This document shows, piece by piece, positions 1 through 7,877 of a DNA stretch of 64,000 bases; positions within the stretch are counted from its first letter, which is position 1, and every line of letters starts with the position of its first letter. The translations under genes were made by a program, and so were the position numbers. The notes under the pieces are model-generated. The model ran no database searches. It was not told where the DNA came from and was given only the letters and a program-made list of their open reading frames with translations. This stretch comes from Pedobacter sp. KBW06 (GTDB lineage Bacteria; Bacteroidota; Bacteroidia; Sphingobacteriales; Sphingobacteriaceae): the NCBI RefSeq assembly GCF_003852525.1, contig NZ_QAJL01000001.1, forward strand, positions 2,406,536 to 2,470,535. Direction: 5' to 3'.

Positions 1-1
1 T

Positions 2-1897
2 TTGCTTCGCAAGCTTTTTAATACAATGGCAACTAACAGGATAAATGAATTATTGGCACAAGATAAAGTGCCTTTTCTAGCTGCCAATGTAAATATTGGA
101 AAGTTTGTCGCCAATCTGGATGCCTTTGTAAGTCGGATGAATTGCGATGGAGAAAGGCTGGAAAATGCTTTAAAAGCATATTGGATTGAGCTCATGAAAA
201 TAAAAAAATACGGCTTTACCAGATATGAATTACAAAAAGCTAAAACCGCCCTTCTGAGCGGAATTGAACTAAATTATAAAGAACGAGACAAAAGACCTTC
301 TGAAAACTATGCAAAAGAGTGCCTAGCGCACTTCTTAGAGGGAATAGCCACTCCTGGTCAAGGTTATGAGATGCAGATGTATAAAACAATGATCCCTGAA
401 ATTACAGCAGAAGAGATACAGCTAGAAATTGTTAATAAATACCTTACGCAACAGAATAGGGATATCATTATTGTTTGCAATACCTCTCAAAAACACACTC
501 TACCCAACGAACAGCAGTTCTTAAATTGGCTCAAACAGATTGAGCAAAAGCCACTTGACAAATATTTGGGAACAAAACCTGTTCGTTTAGTATTGATGAA
601 TAATCTTCCCCCACCCGGAAGAATAATTGCAGAGCAGTCACTTGAAGATATTGGAATAAGGGAACTAATATTAGCTAACGGGATAAAGATTCTACTGAAG
701 CCAACAAACTTTAAAGAGGATCAAATTGTTTTTAGGGGATTCAGTCTTGGCGGGCTATCCATAGTAAATGATCTCGATTTTTATGAAGGCAGACTTGCTG
801 CAGATCTGGTTAATATGAGCGGAGTTGCGAACCACTCCCCATTGGAATTAGAAAATATACTTGTTGGAAAAAACTTGAATGTGACACCCTATATCGAGGA
901 CATATCCCAAGGTATCGAGGGAACCTCAACAAAAAAAGACCTGGAAACAGCACTTCAATTAGTCTATCTTTATTTAACTAGTCCCAGAAAAGATTCAACT
1001 ACATTCACTCATTTAAAAAATCAGATTAAGTTGACAAATCATTTTTCCAAGACTATTCCTACCCAAATTTTCCAGGATACGATTCAGGCGGTCATGGGAA
1101 ATTATCACTTTCGAAAAATGAAAATGCCAGAATCCAGAATTGACGCACTAAACCTCGATAAGATTCTTAAAATTTATAAGGATCGTTTTGCTGATGTCTC
1201 TGGCATGAACTTTATCCTTACAGGAAGCTTTAACGTAGATTCTGTAAAACCGTTACTGATCAAATACCTAGGAGCTATCCCGGCTTTACACCGTCATGAA
1301 ACCATTAGGAATCTTAGACACAAGTATCCTTCTGGCAGAATCTCAAAAAAAATAGCAAAGGGAAATGAACCAAAAGCTATAGTATTTCTATCATATAGCG
1401 GGTCATTTGACTACCATATTAAGAACATCCTGCAAATGAGGGCATTGTCAAACATTTTAAAAACACGTTTGATAACAAAGTTGAGAGAAGATCAAGGTGG
1501 AATATACACTGCAGACGTCTCACTCATTGCAAACAAACTTCCAAGTGGTCAATATAACTACGCTATAAATTTCGTCTGTGCCCCTAAAAACACTGAAGCA
1601 CTAATTCTCCTTGTTAATGCTGAAATTATAAACCTCAAAGAGCATGGTCCTAGCATTGACGAAATCAATAAATATATTTCAACTGAGAAGGGCATATGGT
1701 CAAGTCTCCTTATAAGCAACGACTTCTGGAGAGATTACATCACAGGAAAATTGATGTACGGAGAAAAATTAAAGTTCCCAGAAGTGGGTCGAATTGAGAA
1801 AGAACTTTCTATTGAGAGTCAAAAAGACACTGCTATCCGATTCTTTTCCAATCAAAACTATGTCAAATTGGTTCTTGTACCTGAGTCAGGAAAGTAA
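2..1897 (+). CDS. M16 family zinc peptidase, C-terminal part (5' end outside window)
   Basis: The reading frame is open from the window edge and the first in-frame codon is TTG in the middle of folded sequence, so the true start lies upstream. What remains (about 631 residues) looks like the later domains of a PqqL/pitrilysin-type M16 peptidase. A domain boundary is near residue 215, and the C-terminal LREDQGGIY stretch carries the conserved Arg and Tyr of the M16 C-domain. The HxxEH zinc site belongs to the N-terminal domain and cannot be seen, so activity cannot be judged. The family degrades peptides in the periplasm or cytoplasm. The gene is AT-rich and has no operon partner within the window. 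The family call is fairly safe; the substrate is unknown. Confidence 0.8.
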   Translation: MLRKLFNTMATNRINELLAQDKVPFLAANVNIGKFVANLDAFVSRMNCDGERLENALKAYWIELMKIKKYGFTRYELQKAKTALLSGIELNYKERDKRPSENYAKECLAHFLEGIATPGQGYEMQMYKTMIPEITAEEIQLEIVNKYLTQQNRDIIIVCNTSQKHTLPNEQQFLNWLKQIEQKPLDKYLGTKPVRLVLMNNLPPPGRIIAEQSLEDIGIRELILANGIKILLKPTNFKEDQIVFRGFSLGGLSIVNDLDFYEGRLAADLVNMSGVANHSPLELENILVGKNLNVTPYIEDISQGIEGTSTKKDLETALQLVYLYLTSPRKDSTTFTHLKNQIKLTNHFSKTIPTQIFQDTIQAVMGNYHFRKMKMPESRIDALNLDKILKIYKDRFADVSGMNFILTGSFNVDSVKPLLIKYLGAIPALHRHETIRNLRHKYPSGRISKKIAKGNEPKAIVFLSYSGSFDYHIKNILQMRALSNILKTRLITKLREDQGGIYTADVSLIANKLPSGQYNYAINFVCAPKNTEALILLVNAEIINLKEHGPSIDEINKYISTEKGIWSSLLISNDFWRDYITGKLMYGEKLKFPEVGRIEKELSIESQKDTAIRFFSNQNYVKLVLVPESGK

Positions 1898-2125
1898 ACA
1901 GAATAATGTAAACTAGACCTAATGGAACAATCAATTTAGCTTCAAGAACTGACTAAGTTGATTTTCTTTTTTCATTCAGTATAAATGGAAAATCAGTTCA
2001 AGAAAGGGAAATATCGGTTCGCGTATTATTTTGGAAACTTGAGTCAGTTTACAACAAAAAGTGCACACACAGACATCTACATTTGACTCATTACTAATTA
2101 TTTAAAATAAAAAACATCAACATTT

Positions 2126-2626
2126 ATGTTAACAAAGAGATTAACCCAATTAAAAGGAATTTCCTTAAAAAGGTCGGTGCTTCTGCTAAGTACGGCTTTC
2201 TGTATGTTTGTAATATTCAGCTCGTGTAAGAAAAAGAGTAATCCACCCATCCCTGTAAAAGTACCGACAGAATATACTTTTACCGGCCCAATCAATGCTA
2301 TTCTAGCTCAAACAGGTTCTTCAGCTATTGGCATATTTTCAGCGACATACATTACTGCAACCAAAACATTAAATTACAATATCTTCTTTAACGGACTGGA
2401 TCCAGAAAATATTAACCTACATCAAGGTAATTCCTCAATTCCAGGTAGTTTAATTGCTAATTTAAAAAAGACTGGTACTGCATATGTAAGTCCTCTGCTG
2501 GGATCTGTAGTACTAAATGATCAGTCAGAGAAAGAATTGCTAAACGGAAACCTATATGTTAACATGACATCAGTGAAGTTTCCTGCCGGAGAAATTAGAG
2601 GAAAAATATTTTTGATCAAAAATTAA
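2126..2626 (+). CDS. CHRD domain lipoprotein
   Basis: A 166-residue protein with a long N-terminal signal segment and a lipobox-like end at Cys34, followed by three lysines as in many Bacteroidota lipoproteins. The remainder fits a CHRD domain: alternating beta strands ending in the typical YVNMTSVKFPAGEIRGKI block near the C-terminus. CHRD domains are beta-rich extracytoplasmic modules of unclear biochemical role (named from chordin). The protein is probably anchored in the outer membrane. The upstream 228 bp hold no gene. It is followed by a 339-bp gap, so it is likely monocistronic. The family call rests on the C-terminal signature; no function is proposed. Confidence 0.75.
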   Translation: MLTKRLTQLKGISLKRSVLLLSTAFCMFVIFSSCKKKSNPPIPVKVPTEYTFTGPINAILAQTGSSAIGIFSATYITATKTLNYNIFFNGLDPENINLHQGNSSIPGSLIANLKKTGTAYVSPLLGSVVLNDQSEKELLNGNLYVNMTSVKFPAGEIRGKIFLIKN

Positions 2627-2965
2627 AAAAATCGGCTATTAAAAATAGAACATCTGATGAATGAATTCGACAAAAGGATAAATATCGTGGCCGGAATCAG
2701 AAGAGCTCCTAAACGGTTTTCCTAGTTGGAATTCTACTGTGATTTGCGTGCCGAACAATTATAAATTGTATAACCATTTAGACTAGCGGGTCTGATTTAT
2801 TTATTAGCCATTGTAACTACTATTTGCCTTCAAACTTTTAACACAGTAGAAGCGAAGCCTTTTTGAAGCATTTAAATGTGAATAACTAAAGATATAAAAC
2901 CGAATTCAGTAATTCGCAGATCTATTTACAAAACAATCCAATAAACAACTATAAATTAAACAATT
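2627..2965. other. Intergenic stretch, no gene seen
   Basis: This 339-bp AT-rich gap separates two plus-strand genes. I see no ORF of convincing composition, no strong hairpin with a U-tract and no perfect TAnnTTTG promoter in it. It presumably carries the promoter of the small secreted protein that follows. Confidence 0.5.
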
Positions 2966-3193
2966 ATGAAAAACATGTTAAACTTCAGTTTCATTTCAAG
3001 AGGATCAATTTTATCCCTCGCCATCTGTGCTTTAATGTCATTTGGAACGGGTGCAATGGCACAAACTCATCCTAAACATCCTAAAAAGGATACTGTTAAA
3101 CAAACAAAACCGCTAAAAAAAGACGAGAAAGATCAAAAACCTGCTAGTCCGACTCCTACAAAACCTATAAAAAAAACAAGAAAGAGCTTATAA
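2966..3193 (+). CDS. small secreted Lys/Pro-rich protein
   Basis: A 75-residue protein. Residues 1-32 form a clear signal peptide ending in GAMA, with signal peptidase I cleavage expected before QTHPK. The mature part of about 43 residues is almost entirely Lys, Pro, Thr and Asp/Glu, low complexity and very basic, so it is likely disordered. I recognise no family. Short proteins of this kind are common in Pedobacter-like genomes. It is followed at 3224-3257 by a hairpin that can act as its terminator. The signal peptide makes it a likely real gene despite its size. Confidence 0.6.
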   Translation: MKNMLNFSFISRGSILSLAICALMSFGTGAMAQTHPKHPKKDTVKQTKPLKKDEKDQKPASPTPTKPIKKTRKSL

Positions 3194-3223
3194 GCAAGCA
3201 AATCCTAACTTACCCCTAATTTA

Positions 3224-3257
3224 AAGGCCTGATGGTATAAACTCACCCTCAGGCCTT
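3224..3257. terminator. hairpin terminator, probably the former tRNA-Arg terminator
   Basis: A perfect 9-bp inverted repeat, AAGGCCTGA and TCAGGCCTT, encloses a 16-nt loop. On the minus strand it is followed by TTTAAATTA, a weak U-tract. It lies 31 bp after the small secreted gene. Its right arm overlaps the 8-bp sequence also present beside tRNA-Arg at 9405-9412. I infer that before the mobile element inserted, this hairpin stood directly behind the tRNA. Confidence 0.55.
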
Positions 3258-3259
3258 GT
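3252..3259. repeat. candidate left attachment core (GGCCTTGT)
   Basis: Eight bases identical to 9405-9412. On the minus strand both ends read ACAAGGCC followed, one base later, by GA. An 8-bp match could occur by chance. Its position at both edges of the mob-recombinase block is the main support. Confidence 0.4.
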
Positions 3260-3358
3260 CAATGCCCATAGCGGACAATATCACAAGGCAGTTCGACTAA
3301 TCTTGAAGGCCAATCTGCCCAAATTTAAAGTTGCCAATCCTAATACTTTTTTTAGCCT

Positions 3359-5428
3359 TTACAAAGACATTGCTTTTTTTCCACCATCATTTTTTTTATT
3401 CTTTTGGGTAGGTGTCAAAGATTTACGGATTGTCTGCTTTTTATCCGTCGTTCGAGTCGGTTTATGTTTGCCTTTATATTGTTCGTTTTCTTTCAGCTTC
3501 AACAATTCTGCATGGACCAAATTAGAAACTTCCCATTTGATCTTCTGATAATTATCTTCAACATCTTCGGCAGTTACATCTGATATCTCTGGAAGATCCT
3601 GATATTCTCTTTCTTCTTTTGCAATTGCCTGATGATCGTTTTGTATTTCACCATGAAACATCTTTAGGCTTATCTTGCAATCCGGACTGTCGGCAACAAT
3701 TCCTACAAATTCACCCGAGGAAAGCGCAGCAATTTTAGAAGCTGGAATGGCGTAATCCATCTGTGTAGATTTAGAAATAGAGGTGTCAGCACTATTGATA
3801 CTTAAACTTTGTCTATCCTGCATGATCTTACCAAAATTTTCAGATAATTTTTTGGCGCTCTCTCCAGACACCTGACCACTGATGACGTTGGCACATATTC
3901 CGGCAATAATTTCCGCCTGTTCAGTACCATACTCCTTTTTGACCTGTTCGATTGATTGAATCCCCAGCGTGCATGAAATTAAATTCGATCGGCCTGTGCT
4001 GATGGTAGTGATTAAATTAGCCACCAAAGTTGGGTATTCGTCGAAGATCAAACTGGATTTCAGTTTTCCTTTTTTATTAATCAGCTTCAGCATTCTATTG
4101 ACATACAAAGAAAGCACCGCACCATAGGTCTCGATTTTTTGCGGATTGTTTCCCATACATACAATTTTCGGTGCCTGTGGATTGTTGATGTCTAACGTAA
4201 AGTCATTACCAGAGAGCACATAGTACAACTCTTTAGAGGCCAACCGGGCCAGTCCAATCTTAGCAGAGGCAATTTGTCCTTCTAGCTGTGCCTGTGCATT
4301 GTTTCTCAGGGCAGAAATAAATGGATTGATCAGTACCTTAATTTCTTCCTGAGTCTGCAACACTACAAAAAGCGGATCATAATCTGTTTGCATCAACTCA
4401 ATCACATGAGGTAAGGTACAATACTTACCGTTTTCATACCTGCGTAAGTACCAGATTACAGCGGTCAAAAAATTGATGGGTGATTCTACAAAGAAATCTC
4501 CCTGTTTCTTCAACCAATCCCGGTTTAACCCCATCATGATGGTACGACTGGCTTCGATTGCGTCTGTAATGTCCACCATTGTATTAGGATCAAGAGGATT
4601 ACATCGATGCGTACGGCTGAGATCTTCGAAGTTGATCACATAAAACAATGGCTTTACTGCATAATTTTTATAATACTTTAATAGCTTATTGTAAGCCATC
4701 TTTGTCAAATCATCGAATTTGAAGTCATAAAGAAACAAGCAAAAACCTTTTTTGATCTGCTGATCCAGGATGTGCCGGATCACAAAATATGTTTTACCTG
4801 CTCCACCAGATCCCGCTACAAGAACACTTCTGAATGGGTTCACACAGTTAATCCAACCATTACGGATCTTTCCTTTCAACCTGTATTTTGTGGGTAGATT
4901 AAATGAGAACTCATTTTCTAGCAGCCGTTCTTGTTGAGGAAAGGTTTCATTCTCAGAATTGAAAATGTCAGTGGATAGTTTGCCTTTAATTAAACGGCTC
5001 AGCCAGGTTCCTCCAGAGAGTATCAGTAAATATCCTACTGCAGAAAACGAGATATACAGACCAGCGATCAGACTTAGCTGACCATGCAAATAGAAAACCA
5101 GCGGACTAATCAGGTAGGCCAATAAACCACTCAATATAAAAGCGACAATGCTGTTTTTTTGAATCTTCTCCTGTTTTTTTCCCTTGACACCTATTAACGA
5201 TACCGCTAAAAAAAGCAAAGCGGCTAATTTGGGTTTGAATATACCGGTAAACCAGCCCGTCTTTGCGATAAGACCAATGATTCGATCTGTAATCATAGCC
5301 GACCAGCCCCAAGACTCAAAAGCCTTGTAGCAACTGATGTAAAAATGAACACAAAGTATAAACAGGCTAATCAGTCTGCTGAAGTCAATAATCTTACGTA
5401 ATCCTTTCGAATCCTCTCCTGTATCCAT
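3359..5428 (-). CDS. mobC: MobC/TraG-type coupling ATPase
   Basis: A 689-residue VirD4/TraG-like DNA transfer ATPase that would bring the relaxase-DNA complex to a type IV channel. The first 145 residues contain about four membrane segments (about 17-35, 68-82, 93-115, 118-140). Walker A is GSGGAGKT at 206-213 and Walker B ends in Asp-Glu at 463-464, within SSLIFDEYP. The C-terminal 80 residues are very basic and low complexity. It starts 9 bp after mobB and shares its operon. In Bacteroidota this family is usually labelled MobC or TraG and travels with MobA and MobB. No other secretion gene is nearby, which fits a mobilizable rather than self-transmissible element. Confidence 0.85.
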   Translation of the reverse strand: MDTGEDSKGLRKIIDFSRLISLFILCVHFYISCYKAFESWGWSAMITDRIIGLIAKTGWFTGIFKPKLAALLFLAVSLIGVKGKKQEKIQKNSIVAFILSGLLAYLISPLVFYLHGQLSLIAGLYISFSAVGYLLILSGGTWLSRLIKGKLSTDIFNSENETFPQQERLLENEFSFNLPTKYRLKGKIRNGWINCVNPFRSVLVAGSGGAGKTYFVIRHILDQQIKKGFCLFLYDFKFDDLTKMAYNKLLKYYKNYAVKPLFYVINFEDLSRTHRCNPLDPNTMVDITDAIEASRTIMMGLNRDWLKKQGDFFVESPINFLTAVIWYLRRYENGKYCTLPHVIELMQTDYDPLFVVLQTQEEIKVLINPFISALRNNAQAQLEGQIASAKIGLARLASKELYYVLSGNDFTLDINNPQAPKIVCMGNNPQKIETYGAVLSLYVNRMLKLINKKGKLKSSLIFDEYPTLVANLITTISTGRSNLISCTLGIQSIEQVKKEYGTEQAEIIAGICANVISGQVSGESAKKLSENFGKIMQDRQSLSINSADTSISKSTQMDYAIPASKIAALSSGEFVGIVADSPDCKISLKMFHGEIQNDHQAIAKEEREYQDLPEISDVTAEDVEDNYQKIKWEVSNLVHAELLKLKENEQYKGKHKPTRTTDKKQTIRKSLTPTQKNKKNDGGKKAMSL

Positions 5429-5437
5429 AATTGTAGC

Positions 5438-6715
5438 TTACAATGTTAATTCCTGATCAGCACTCTGACCTCTTTTTTTACGTCTCTTACGTTTTTTAGC
5501 CACACCTATTTCAAGATCCTGTCTTGTGCTAGTCAATAATGGCGTTAAAAAATTGAGCGGTTCTGGTGCCTTTAGATAGCTTGCGACCACCGGTTCACTT
5601 TGTAGCTGCTTTGATTTTGGCGTTTGTAAAACCAGGTCTTTCTCTTGAGGCAACTTGTTCGGGGTGTTAAAACTTTCTGTCAAAACTTTTGCACTGTACC
5701 CTTTACCCAGATCGCTGCCATTAAAAACCACTTTGTTGATGTGATCTATAAAAGTGGTCCCGAAAATAAAGCCCTGCTGGTTTTGCCTGATTAGAACATC
5801 GATTCCTTGCTTCTTCATTTCAGATTCAAACCTTAATCTGGTCATACCTTTTTTTATTGAAAGCAGCAGATCAATGCGTTTTTTTATGTCTGCTTTAAAG
5901 GGCAAGCGCTTTTTTCTGTCAGATTCAAATTTCTTTTCCAGGTTTTTAAGCGTGGGTTTAGTATAGAAGCTGCTTGCTTTTATTGGAACTCCTACTGGCA
6001 AGCCTTTCTCGTCCAGCAAGGAGTACATTAAGCCCTTATTCTGAAACATAGGGGTATTTTCCGCTCCTGTAAGCGCCGTTACATTAAAACACCGTAATAT
6101 GGCATTCATTTCAGTCAGGGACTGAAAATTATAATTCCTTACAACTGGTATAATCACGTTATTGATAGCAGCTTTAGTTGGAAGTCTGCCGTACTTGGCT
6201 TTTTCAGCATCAGCCCTTTTAATACCTGCTTCTTGTTTAAATAATTTAGATTCTGCCTTAATCAAGTTAAAATCCCCTTCGATTATCTTTCTAGCGGGTT
6301 CAGAAAGCTTTTGACCGATATTATGCAGATCAATCCGCCGCCCTTCACGCGTAATATTAGTGGTTACAATGTGCATATGCATGTGTGCAGCGTCATCATG
6401 ACGGTAAACCAGAAAAGGCTGATCTCCAAAACCAATTTTCTCCATATAACTGTTTGCAATTTGTTGTAAGATCTCATCAGACAGTTGCTCAGTGGAATGA
6501 AAATTTAAGGAGATATGGAGTGCATTGGTTTTAACACCGGGCCTTAAAGAAATCAGATGGTCAAACCGTTTTAGTTTGTTATTAAAATTCATTCCTTCGA
6601 TATCTCCAGCAAAACCACTGGACATAATTAGCGTAGCTTCCCCGCTATCCACTTTGTTTTCATTATAGTGAAGCATTCCCCGAATGCTTTTCCCGATACT
6701 TATTTTTGCAACCAT
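5438..6715 (-). CDS. mobB: relaxase/mobilization nuclease (MobB, MOBP-like)
   Basis: A 425-residue relaxase that would nick at oriT and stay covalently bound to the 5' end. The N-terminal 200 residues carry the expected sites: Tyr17 in MLHYNENK as probable catalytic tyrosine, and the metal-binding HUH histidines in HDDAAHMHMH (His106, His111, His113, His115). The C-terminal half is basic and probably contacts DNA or partner proteins, ending in a run of Lys and Arg. The start overlaps the end of mobA by 16 bp, indicating coupled translation. Family assignment is secure; the subfamily is from memory. Confidence 0.88.
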   Translation of the reverse strand: MVAKISIGKSIRGMLHYNENKVDSGEATLIMSSGFAGDIEGMNFNNKLKRFDHLISLRPGVKTNALHISLNFHSTEQLSDEILQQIANSYMEKIGFGDQPFLVYRHDDAAHMHMHIVTTNITREGRRIDLHNIGQKLSEPARKIIEGDFNLIKAESKLFKQEAGIKRADAEKAKYGRLPTKAAINNVIIPVVRNYNFQSLTEMNAILRCFNVTALTGAENTPMFQNKGLMYSLLDEKGLPVGVPIKASSFYTKPTLKNLEKKFESDRKKRLPFKADIKKRIDLLLSIKKGMTRLRFESEMKKQGIDVLIRQNQQGFIFGTTFIDHINKVVFNGSDLGKGYSAKVLTESFNTPNKLPQEKDLVLQTPKSKQLQSEPVVASYLKAPEPLNFLTPLLTSTRQDLEIGVAKKRKRRKKRGQSADQELTL

Positions 6716-7107
6716 TTCCCGGCGAGGTTAGAGATTATAGTTAAGAGCGTTTCTACTTTTTGATCCACCTTTTTGTACAAACTGGCAACTTTCAGCACAT
6801 AAAATGCCCGATGTGTTGCTACTTTATCCTGATTGAAAGTCCGGGTAATCTGATTGATATTGATCCCAATAGATCTTAGCTCCTTTCGGATCAATGCCAG
6901 TTCTTCCATAGTCGCATTAAGGGTGATGTCTTTGTGAAACAGGGTGATCTTTTCTTTGCTCAATATTTTTCTGGCAACCGTTCCGATTGAATGGCAATCA
7001 CTTTTCTGGCGGATGTTCTCCAGTCTATTGAAAACAGTCTGAGTAACCCTGGTTCTAATAAAATGGGATAACAACTGCTCAGGCCTGGACGTTTTTTTTC
7101 TGGGCAT
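6700..7107 (-). CDS. mobA: mobilization accessory protein MobA
   Basis: A 135-residue basic protein from the MPRKKTSRPEQ start; ATG at 7119 is an alternative, and an upstream in-frame extension to 7152 is less likely. The body matches small relaxosome accessory proteins of Bacteroidota mobilization loci. It has an N-terminal DNA-binding part and a central IRKELRSIGININQITRTFN motif that resembles the MobC/Pfam-type accessory signature. It would bind oriT and help the relaxase. It overlaps mobB by 16 bp and opens the mob operon. The sequence just upstream (7108-7296) holds an inverted repeat that may be oriT. Confidence 0.75.
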   Translation of the reverse strand: MPRKKTSRPEQLLSHFIRTRVTQTVFNRLENIRQKSDCHSIGTVARKILSKEKITLFHKDITLNATMEELALIRKELRSIGININQITRTFNQDKVATHRAFYVLKVASLYKKVDQKVETLLTIISNLAGKWLQK

Positions 7108-7172
7108 AGTGATGTGCATATAGAAGTCAAAGAAGGCAAGTTCCGCAGCCAATAACAGGCCAACCGAAAAGG

Positions 7173-7188
7173 TTTTCGTGGACGAAAA
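7173..7188. other. inverted repeat, candidate oriT region
   Basis: TTTTCGTGGACGAAAA is a perfect 7-bp inverted repeat with a 2-bp centre, lying 66 bp upstream of mobA. A second, overlapping pairing (CGAAAAGGTTTTCG, 7165-7178) adds to the structure. Relaxases of this group nick next to inverted repeats located upstream of the accessory gene, so the place is right. No nic site can be identified by eye. Confidence 0.35.
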
Positions 7189-7296
7189 TACATCTTTGCT
7201 TAGACCACGCGGGCTACAACAAGGCGCCTTCCAAAACTGCTTTTGAACTCAGGTTAATTTGTTAAATAGAAAATAGCGATGCAACTGCAGCTACAA

Positions 7297-7458
7297 TCAG
7301 CTAGTTTTTTGTTGTTGCTTAAATCGTTCCAGTGGAATAAAATCTCTCAAGGCCCGTCTGATTTTTTGACGCGGAAATTGTTTCACCTTTTTAAGCTTTA
7401 GATGAGGACTACCATTAAATTTTCGTCCTCTGACATTTGGATTCTGGTTATAACGCAT
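7297..7458 (-). CDS. small basic hypothetical protein
   Basis: A 53-residue reading frame from ATG at 7458 (MRYNQNPNVRG...). A longer in-frame form from 7539 would add an unlikely hydrophobic leader. The product is strongly basic, with repeated Lys/Arg, consistent with DNA or RNA binding. It lies between mobA and the recombinase, where such elements often carry small regulatory or excision genes. I do not recognise a family. Short length and biased composition leave real doubt that it is expressed. Confidence 0.35.
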   Translation of the reverse strand: MRYNQNPNVRGRKFNGSPHLKLKKVKQFPRQKIRRALRDFIPLERFKQQQKTS

Positions 7459-7615
7459 GGCTTTTATTTTATTAGCCAAAAATGTAAAGCACCAAAACCA
7501 ATTTATCACTAGTAAGGAAATTTTGTCTTGAGTGGACATTCTCAGAAAATTTATTTCACTCTAGTAGTGTAATATGTACCGATCATCTTTTCATCCTTGT
7601 AAATCAATTCAAATC

Positions 7616-7831
7616 ATGAAAGGTTTCAAACTAAAAGAGGATAGAACAATAGTACCCGAGCAGGTGATTGAAATACTAAGCAAGCACAGAACAAATGTCA
7701 ATATAACTGAAGCTCAACTTATTTTGGACTTCATGTACAAATTTGCTAAATTATCAGTCAAACAAGCACTTACAAAGGATTCCAGCGAAGCATTACCAGA
7801 TGCAGGGAATCAGAGTAAGTCTTATAGATAA
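7616..7831 (+). CDS. small hypothetical protein upstream of recombinase
   Basis: A 71-residue frame from ATG at 7616 (MKGFKLKEDRTIVPEQ...). An upstream in-frame extension to 7574 is possible but lacks a good start. The sequence predicts two or three helices (EQVIEILSKHRTNVNITEAQLILDFMYKFAKLSVKQAL). It sits 46 bp before the recombinase on the same strand. From memory, a short protein of this type often precedes large serine recombinases in Bacteroidota elements, but its role is not known to me. It could be a small regulator or directionality factor, which is speculation. Confidence 0.55.
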   Translation: MKGFKLKEDRTIVPEQVIEILSKHRTNVNITEAQLILDFMYKFAKLSVKQALTKDSSEALPDAGNQSKSYR

Positions 7832-7877
7832 AATAATTTAAACAACAAATTAGCATGAAAAAGAAAGGAGAAATTAG

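Noticed and set aside
1935-2000. Inverted repeats (GAACTGA with TCAGTTC, GATTTTC with GAAAATC) after the M16 gene as a terminator
   Set aside because: Stems are interrupted, the loop is long and there is no T-run after the structure.
2050-2075. AGTGCACACACA as a duplicate of the tRNA-Arg 3' end marking the left edge of the element
   Set aside because: Only about six bases agree with the tRNA end; the core at 3252-3259 fits the gene content better.
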